This document shows, in pieces, positions 57,203-64,000 of a DNA stretch of 64,000 bases. How positions within the stretch are numbered: position 1 is the first letter of the stretch; the number at the start of each line of letters is the position of its first letter. The notes beneath the pieces were generated by a model that searched no databases, was not told the origin of the DNA, and saw nothing but the letters and a program-made list of their open reading frames with translations. Origin of the DNA: Hevea brasiliensis. Taxonomy: Eukaryota; Streptophyta; Magnoliopsida; Malpighiales; Euphorbiaceae. Both the position numbers and the translations under genes were made by a program. The stretch is taken from contig NC_079499.1 in the NCBI RefSeq assembly GCF_030052815.1, forward strand, positions 86,095,183-86,159,182, read 5' to 3'.

Positions 57203-60200
57203 TGTAACACCCCTACATGCATAGTCCTGTATATTTTACTGTTTCGGTGACCAGTGTCGGTCCAGATAATTAAGAGGATTAGAACCATGTTTAAGCCACC
57301 TAGAAAAGCCCTAAATGAAAATTTATAGTGATTATTAGAAGTTCAAGTATAAATAAGAAAAACAAAACGTAAAAGGTTAAATGAGCCGGAGGTCACAGCA
57401 ATGGGTGACCTTACCGGGAAGTGACTGCGAGGTCAGTTCCAATCCTAATTTTGAGCAAGACATTGTGACACCGTAGTCCTAAGAAGTATTATGAAGCTAG
57501 TGAAAAAGAGAAAATCATATAAAAGAGTTAATAAGCAGATCAAATAATTAGGTCAGGGTTCCGAAAGAAATACTAAATTATTAGCAAACCAAATCAGACC
57601 AGTGAGGGGCAAATTGGTCAATTCACCTTAGAGGTGACTCATGGCCTAACTATCCAATAAAATTTGCGAAATGAAAATTTAGACGTATAGATTTAAATTA
57701 AAGAAGTATGGAAAGAGGAAAGGAAAAAAAAAAGAAAAGAAAAGAAAATAGAATAATGACATCATGTGTGTAACATAAGCAATGATCTCATAAATTAATT
57801 TTCATTTAATTATTTTTTACTAAGTCAATTATGGGCATAAAAGGGCATAAAAACAAAATTTAAAAAAAGTCATTTTTACTTCTTCTTCAACAAGTGGCCG
57901 GCACCCCTCTCCCTTTTTCTCTCTTTTCATTTTTCATCTCCATTAAAGCTTAATTTTAAGTTTCTTAAACCCCTAAATTAACCATAAATTCCCCAAATTC
58001 TCTACTTAAACCTTGCTCTTGCAACTTGAAAAGTAGATTGAAAAAGGAAAAGTGAAGAGATTGGAGGAATTAGTGAGGATTTAAAAGCTTCACTCAAGGT
58101 TAGTGTTTATTTCTTAAATTTCTCTCTATCCTTATGATTTACATACTTGAGTGAAGTTGGAAATTGATGAAAAAATGAAACAAATCATGCACATCTCCAC
58201 TTATAGGAATTTCTGCCAAAACTAGAAGGATTAGGGTTTGAGTGTGTTTGATGCAATTGAAGGTGTAATTAAGTGTAATTAAGTGTGTAGAAGATGATTA
58301 TAAACTTTAATTGCATTAATTGAATAAGTTGCAAAATTAGAGTTCTTGAGCCAATGAATTTAAGGGGGAAATTTTGGAGAAAATTGGTAATTGATGTAAT
58401 GGGACCTAATTGAAACTTGAAATGGTCAATTGGGGTCAAATGGAGTGTGTTGGAGTGATGAGAATTGAAATCAAATTTGGATTGGTGAGAGTCAATTCAG
58501 GACAGCCAGACTTAGGTCAATTTCAGGGACCAAAACTATAATTCTGCCACTCCAATTGGTGTGAGGCTAATTAAAATGAAAGTAGACACATAATGTCACA
58601 ATTTTTGTGTCAAAACCCTGCCTAGAAAATGACTTTAAGTTAGTGAACAATTAGGTTAAACCCGGAATTAGCACACTAGCACTGTATAGAAATGACTAAA
58701 TTAACAGTATTTGTTCATTTGACCATAACTTGGTGTAGGAAGGTCCAAATGACCTGAATTTTATACCGATGGAAAGCTGAGACATAGTACTACAACTTTT
58801 ATGGAGAATTGAAAACCCAAATTCTAACCATAACCCATCCAAAATGTGAGCTGTAGTCGGCACTCCAAAACTGCCAGAACCAAAAACCTGCCCAGAATTC
58901 TGGGTAGCTACCAATCCGGCCAGCCTTAGAAAAATAGGCATAACTTGGGCTACAAAACTCCGGATGGAGTGATTCAAAAAGAGAATTAAAGCTAAGACAA
59001 TAAGGAACAACTTTAATGCAAGACACTTAGCCAAACTCCCACAGTAACCAGACCAATGGAATAATAGAAAATAGTGAACCAAAACTAAAAAATTATAATT
59101 TCTCTTAGGAGGTTTAGAAATTGAAATGGCAACCAATGCCAATCAATTAGACACTCAAAATGTGGTATGTGGGTGTAATTGGAATTCACATACCTATTAA
59201 GAATGAAAAAGTCAACATTTTGACTTGAAGAGTGTAATGAATAGTAACCCTAAAATACAAAGTCTAAAGAATGCTATTTTAAGAAATTTTAGGGGTGCAA
59301 TTAAGTAGACATAAAATTATTATTGGATTAATTATGTGACTTGATACTTAAATACTGAAAATTGTGTGTTTCAGTTGGGAAAGACACTGAAAAGGAGAAA
59401 GAAACACTGAGTCAAGGCCAAGAGGTGACTCATAAGAGGTTTGTGCACAACATATAATTTCTCTTTGAAATTTCTTTTCAAATTGTGTTGAATGAATTGT
59501 AAGAATTTATTTATGACTTCCATTGAATTGAATATTTAATTAAAAAGAAATATGTGCTATTGACCCATGTTTTTGGGAATTTAAACTATATGTGAATTGA
59601 TGACCATTTTAAATGTTTAGAAAATTGTTAAAATAGTTTGAAACCACAGTGTCATGACCAGATGTTTGAATTCCTCACTAGCTTGCCTAGTGGGAAGAAA
59701 TAGTTTTGTATTCCCTCTGTGGCTGAAGTGTTGAGGTGTGTGCCAGTAGAGGAGGAAATTAAATGGGTACCCATAGATTTGAGCTAGCTAGCCTTGGTAT
59801 TCCTTATAAGCCTTTGGCTGTTGGGATGAAAAGTATATTGGTGTCATGATATGACTGTGCGATTTTATGGAAAGTTATTCTTGAATTATGAAGTGAGAAT
59901 TTCTTTGACTTAAATTTTAAATTGTGTTTTGTATTTGTTTAACAATTTAAATACTGTAATTGGAATAATTGTGATTTAATATGGCATAAACTGGTATTTT
60001 TCTTTATGTTGTGCACAATTGGGTATGTTTACTCAGCGATGGCTTTACGTTACTGTCGCAGGTAGAGAGACTGGTAAAGCAACAGAATAGGCTACTAGTG
60101 ACTAGAAGAAACTGCACACTTGGATTTTTGTTGGGTATTTAAATTATATCCTTTGTAAATATTTATTTTAATGTATATGAATTGTAAGTGTGTAATGTAA

Positions 60201-60699
60201 TTGGTATTGAGCAGTTGTATATTAAAGTTGTACAATAATGTTGTAAAGTATTTGATTTTGTAAAATGGTTGTAATATAAACCTTGTGTTTAATTTATGAA
60301 ATGCTCAATTATGTTCTTCATTTTGAGATTTGTTTTTATAAATTGAATTTGGAACTGAGTTGTGTTGAGATATTGGAAGTTGGGGTTGTGAATTAAATTA
60401 TTGGAAGTACTTTTTACAGGTGTTGAAAATTTGGTTTTTTTCCAATTACAAACGGCAATCTGTCGAAATTTTTACAAAATTTGCGAAAAAATAAAATTTA
60501 AAAAAAAATTACCTAATATTTTAACTACAAATAAAAGTTTTTAATACCTGTTAAAAGTGCTCACCACCTTCAAAAGAAGATAAAATTATTTCAAAATTCT
60601 TTATAGTGTATTTAATGGGTTATCGGTAGGCGAAGTTTAGTGATTTATTAAGTATACTACAGGATCATATTATGCCTTACAGAGGGATAGGGTGTGACA
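57203..60699 (+). repeat. S2: solo LTR, copy B, complete (3497 bp), TSD TATTG
   Basis: Runs from TGTAACACCCC to GTGTGACA. The right TSD is TATTG (60700-60704); the left TSD reads TATAG here (57198-57202) but TATTG in copy A (26481-26485), so one base mutated. Removing it rejoins the Athila integrase ...KAY|WARQTLNF. TATAAATAAG is at 57348; stem-loops lie at about 57386-57436. The largest ORF in it (antisense, 58696-59142) is spurious. Confidence 0.93.
57348..57357 (+). promoter_or_regulatory. Candidate LTR TATA box (S2 copy B)
   Basis: TATAAATAAG begins 145 bp from the LTR start. Confidence 0.4.
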
Positions 60700-61110
60700 T
60701 ATTGGGCGAGACAAACCCTAAACTTTGACTTAAAAGTTGTTGGAGAAAAAAACCTTCTACAGCTTAATGAACTGGATGAAATTAAGTAAGATGCTTATGA
60801 AAATGCCAAGATCTTTAAGGACAAAACCAAAAGATGGCACGACAGGTGCATAATCAGGAAAGAAATCAAAGAAGGGGACCTTATCCTACTGTTCAACTCA
60901 AGACTAAAGCTCTTCCTAAGAAAGCTACAGTCAAGATAGTCTGGACCCTTCAAAGTCACTAAAATCTTCCCTCATGGAGCATTAGAAATATGCAGTGAAA
61001 CCTCTGGTACCTTCAAGGTTAATTGGCAAAGATGGAAGCCATACTTCTCAGGAGATACAAATGAGAAAGGATTCATACAATCCTACAGCAACCCGCCAAT
61101 TCAATCATAA
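60700..61110 (+). pseudogene. Athila-like integrase C-terminal region
   Basis: Continues the integrase interrupted by S2: WARQTLNFDLKVVGEK, then LQLNELDEIK, a TAA at about 60787, [19 protein letters not shown], the [13 protein letters not shown] block (about 60880-60925) and SGPFKVTKIFPHGALEI (about 60940-60990), the GPY/F-type module of Athila integrases. A TAG is at about 60937 where Trp is expected, and the frame ends near 61108. Only one copy exists because the duplicated segment ended inside S2. Confidence 0.82.
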
Positions 61111-61440
61111 AACTTAAAGACAGTCGAGCTAATGACTATAAACAAGTGCTACTTGAGAGGCAACCTAAGATTTTTACATTTTTATTTACATTTTAATTTC
61201 CTTCTCTTTATGTTATTTCTTGTTTTGTAGGCACCCCACTCTTTACATCGCACATATGATAAGAGGAACGCAAAAAAGGGAGAGGAGATCACCAAGTCTA
61301 ATCCACACAGGAGAGGGAACCACAAAATAGGGGAGTATTCTATTGCTAACTCCTAATCGCATTCAATTCTTTCACATAAAACAAGTTAGCATAACCTTCT
61401 AGAAAGCTAAAATAAGAAAATACCCTTAAAAAGCATAAAA
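61111..61440 (+). other. Athila spacer after pol
   Basis: No convincing ORF. It includes a pyrimidine-rich stretch ending TTGTTTTGTAG|GCACC (about 61230), a possible splice acceptor; some Athila elements are thought to express the downstream ORF from a spliced RNA, but that is only inference here. Confidence 0.4.
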
Positions 61441-61449
61441 AAAATTTTG

Positions 61450-61822
61450 CCCAGAAAGTTACACGGGTCAGGCTGTGTAGTACATGCCTCGTGTAACATT
61501 CTAGACTTTGAAAACTCATAGATACAAGCACTCTAGAAAGTTACATGGGTCACCTCGTGTGAAGACACACGGCCCGTGTAACCAGAAAACCTGAAAAATA
61601 AGGTTGGGACACCCTAGGGCAGAAACTTACACGGGTCTCTTTTCCTCAGTACACGGTCCCGTGTAAAATGAAAAACAAAAGAACGCTTAGGCAGAAAGTT
61701 ACGTGGGTTACCCCATGTAACATACACGACCCGTGTACCTGCCCGAGAAGAGAACAAGAAGAACAGAAAGTTACACCGATCGGCCCATGTAGTGATACAT
61801 GGACCCATGTAAAATGTCATAG
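61450..61822 (+). repeat. Degenerate palindromic repeat array (CACGGG/CCCGTGT) in the Athila spacer
   Basis: Five units start near 61453, 61537, 61621, 61691 and 61767, spaced 70-84 bp. Each begins AGAAAGTTACACGGGT-like and contains an inverted CCCGTGTAA-like partner 25-40 bp further on, so each could fold as a hairpin. Units are strongly diverged. Similar CACGGGCCGTGT-rich spacers are known from plant Athila elements; function unknown. Confidence 0.75.
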
Positions 61823-62009
61823 ATAGTGCACCGAGGAGGTGGGAAAATGATTCCAAATGCCATCTTCGCTTCTTTAAATGCCTTCTAACTATTACCCACC
61901 CCTTCAACTCTCATAAATTCCCCTATTTCCAAATAATTCCTCATAAAACTTCCTTCCAATCTTGATTCCCCTCTTCAAAACCTAAAATCTCTTCATCCTT
62001 TCCTCTTTC

Positions 62010-63317
62010 ATGGCACCAACCAAGAGAGCTGCAGGCAAAGTTGGCTCCTCATCTCAAAGAGGACGTGATTCACCATCTCTAACTTTCAACCTCTACCCCA
62101 ACTCCCAAGAACTCGCCAAGCCCCACCATAACCATAACCTTCATAACCCTAATAACCACCAGTGCCAAAATTCTCCATCTCTTGGCCCTTCCGCAACACT
62201 GAAAATTGAGATTTATGTGCCAGGCTTGATCACCGCAAGATTTCATCCACCAAGTGCATGGACACTGCCCTGCTGGAGCAATTAGGGTTGAAAGCGGAGG
62301 TAGACATCCTTTTTTACAGTATTGGGTGGACTCATTTTGTGCAACTTTGCTACCCTACTTATAGGACACCACTTTAGAGTTCCTAGGAAGCTTTTAGGCT
62401 ACCCTTTGGGCCACTGACAGAGGTGATAGGGGGAGGATCACATTCCATCTCTTAGGAGTCGACCGTGTCCTGAACATGGACGAGTTTAATGATATATTTG
62501 GTTTCAATAGTTTGGGACACCAAGAAATTCTACAGAACAGATTGGTCTATAATAGTTTTGAGTTCTAGTGATCCATTATGCCAAACTTAGAGATTTACAA
62601 CTCCAGCAGATCCAAGTCTATCGGGTTGGCAAGCCCCGCCTTATGCAACATGCATCGATTCTCTACCCACACTATTATGGGGCATGGTAACAATTTGGGC
62701 ATAGTAAACGCTAATGAACTCTTCTTCATATAGTGCATGGTGACTAGCCAGCATTGTAGTATCGGCTACATCCTCTATAACCACTTTCGACAGATATCCC
62801 ACCAAGCAATGGAAAACATCACAATGGGTGGCCCCATCACTGCCATTACTGTCCACTTTGGATTTGTGCCTACCCATGTCCACTTACGCCCCATCTTTGG
62901 TGCCTTCAGGATTGACCAGATCATCTGCATCTCTATGGGGATATGTAGGCAAATAAAGGAGTAATGCCTTTTGATTTTGAAGGGAATGCCATTCCCCAAG
63001 CAATACCAGAAGGGAGAGAAAGAGGCGAATCCTCCAATGCAGCACAACACTAATGGGGATAGGAGGAACCAGACCCCATCTTGCAAGGATCCCCAGCTAG
63101 AGTCCCTCCCTACACATCACCCACTGTAGAGCCCATGCTTCCCTTCCTGCAGAGAATGGAGGCCACCATTAATGCTCGGATGCAGGCATTAGAGACCACT
63201 TTTAAGGATCGGCTATGCACAGTAGAAGAAAGTCTCCAAGAGGCCCACAATAAATTAGACATGATATTAGAGCGCAATGATACGAATGGCCCTTCCTCAC
63301 CCTCTAAGACCTTTTAG
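62010..63317 (+). pseudogene. Athila post-pol ORF (putative plant transposon protein domain), decayed
   Basis: ATG 62010 opens a Ser/Lys-rich N-terminus (MAPTKRAAGKVGSSSQRG). Across frame breaks one can read ITFHLLGVDRVLNMDEFNDIFG (about 62440-62505), SKSIGLASPALCNMHRF, NANELFF and TSQHCSIGYILYNHF with GPITAITVHFG (about 62740-62870). The order resembles the domain called 'putative plant transposon protein' found in Athila-type elements. The C-terminus (63081-63317) has a heptad-like coiled-coil (LPFLQRMEATINARMQALE). At least four stops and frameshifts occur. Whether the ORF is env-like is unresolved; I see no signal peptide or clear membrane segment. Confidence 0.65.
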
Positions 63318-63490
63318 TCATAGGACCATAGATTAGGCCATTTTTGTATATTGTACTGACATAAGTCTTAATTTTAGCATCTATGTCCATGAGTATTACT
63401 TTTTGTTTTACTTGCTTTTGCTCTCTTTACTAATAAATATCATGATCTTTTCAGAACATTTTATTTATTCTGTTTGCCATTGAGGACAAT
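63318..63490 (+). other. Athila 3' noncoding sequence
   Basis: Short A+T-rich stretch between the post-pol ORF and the PPT-like tract; no ORF or structure seen. Confidence 0.4.
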
Positions 63491-63510
63491 GACAATTCTG
63501 AGTTTGGGGG
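63478..63510 (+). other. Athila-type polypurine tract region
   Basis: CATTGAGGACAATG followed by AGTTTGGGGG is the characteristic stretch found just before the 3' LTR of many Athila-like elements. The G-run ends at 63510. Confidence 0.6.
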
Positions 63511-64000
63511 TGCATTATGCATTATACATTCGCACATTGCATTTCATCATACTGCTTAATTATATCCATATTGTACTTGTGTATCAAAATTTCAGAAATT
63601 TTTTTGTAAATTTTGAAAATTCTGGACTTTTTCAAAAGGCTTTTAACTTTGAGTTATAATCAAAATTTTGATGAGCTAATGATTGAACTCCCTCGGATTT
63701 AGGAATGAATGTATCCAGATAGGCAAAAGGGCTTCAATATTTTGTTTGTGAAAAGCTAAATCACCTAAGTGGAGTTTAATTAGTTAAACCCCTTCATAGT
63801 TATTAATTTGTCACATTGAACTTGCAAAATTAGGAGAAAACTTTTGAAATGCAAGCAAACCTAAAAATGCTTCACTAACTCTAGAACATGTCTCTTCGAC
63901 CTATCAAGGCGAAATCTAAGCATGTGCTTAAAGAAGAAGTAGTTAAGGCATTCTTTGATATAAGCCTAATCAAGCCTTAGCTACCCTTAGTCAAAATATA
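63511..64000 (+). repeat. Possible start of the Athila 3' LTR
   Basis: TGCATTATGC follows the PPT-like run, giving the expected TG start. No second copy is in the window to confirm it. The short ORF at 63474-63659 crosses this boundary and is not credible. The sequence near 63895-64000 is open in places but resembles no protein I recognise. Confidence 0.35.

Larger units (their letters stand above)
20411..63510 (+). mobile_element. Athila-like Ty3 retrotransposon, host of all other insertions (composite, tandemly duplicated inside)
   Basis: Segments of one coding order are scattered through the window: protease/RT/RNase H (20411-22332; partial copy 44704-45503), integrase (25466-26485 and 56184-57202), integrase tail (60700-61110), palindrome-array spacer, post-pol ORF (about 62010-63317) and PPT (about 63500). 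Protein motifs (ILGRPFLATVGA, KDHFPLSFIDQM, FMDDFSIYG) are of the Athila/Tat type. Its 5' LTR, gag and any upstream part are outside the window. Copies are broken by E1, S1 and S2, and a tandem duplication repeats the central part. Confidence 0.82.

Noticed and set aside
58696..59142. 148-codon antisense ORF (and its relative at 28016-28396)
   Set aside because: It lies on the minus strand inside solo LTR S2. Copies in related LTRs are broken, it matches no protein I know, and its conservation is explained by LTR homology.
29250..60000. Copy B as a simple assembly duplication
   Set aside because: The copies differ by a few percent, with private indels and three private insertions having proper TSDs or breaks, so it is not a collapsed or repeated contig. 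A join of two diverged loci at 29250 cannot be fully excluded without reads.
61900..62285. An independent host gene at the right edge (ATG 62010)
   Set aside because: Post-pol position, Athila-type domain fragments and the following PPT tie it to the retrotransposon, and it is full of stops.
62641..63086. Antisense ORFs opposite the Athila post-pol region
   Set aside because: The plus strand carries recognisable stretches of the Athila ORF; the antisense frames resemble nothing.

Overview
This is A+T-rich, eukaryotic, almost certainly flowering-plant (eudicot-like) DNA made entirely of nested transposable elements. I recognise no host gene, rRNA, tRNA, CRISPR or bacterial feature. The plant assignment rests on the families present: an Athila-like Ty3 element, chromodomain-bearing Ty3 elements with 3-4 kb LTRs and an initiator-Met primer site, and a CACTA (En/Spm) DNA transposon with TNPD- and TNPA-type genes. 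The species cannot be told from the sequence. Nearly every coding region is broken by stops or frameshifts.

Layout, copy A (1-29250). A chromovirus element (called E1 here) runs from a partial 5' LTR (1-1329) through PBS, gag, protease, RT, RNase H and integrase (1338-5678) to its 3' LTR (16969-20410). A 10.75 kb CACTA element (5679-16433) sits inside the integrase region. E1 lies inside an Athila-like element, whose protease/RT/RNase H region follows (20411-22332). That in turn is split by solo LTR S1 (22333-25465, TSD TAGAA). Athila integrase (25466-26485) is then split by solo LTR S2 (from 26486, TSD TATTG), which stops abruptly at about 29250.

Layout, copy B (about 29248 to 60 kb). At 29250 the sequence jumps back to the middle of the CACTA element (equivalent to 8655) and repeats the same nested order: CACTA 3' part to 40711, E1 chromodomain and 3' LTR (40712-44703), Athila fragment (44704-45503), S1 (45504-56183), Athila integrase (56184-57202) and complete S2 (57203-60699). 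This is a tandem duplication of about 20.6 kb. Copy B later gained solo LTR S3 (35906-39476, TSD CAATC) in the CACTA element. It also gained an inverted LTR, S4 (47789-55343), inside S1, and solo LTR S5 (49719-54014, TSD TAAAA) inside S4. It lost 1158 bp across the Athila RT and the start of S1.

Right flank (60700-64000). This is the Athila integrase tail, a spacer with a degenerate CACGGG/CCCGTGT palindrome array, a decayed post-pol ORF, a polypurine tract and possibly the start of the Athila 3' LTR.

The most interesting signals are the duplication junction; a 633 bp tract with no differences between CACTA copies that otherwise differ by about 3% (a likely gene-conversion tract); a stem-loop pair near the 5' end of the LTRs supported by compensatory changes; a 112 bp higher-order array of paired palindromes at the CACTA left end; and stop codons that mostly look like cytosine-deamination products.
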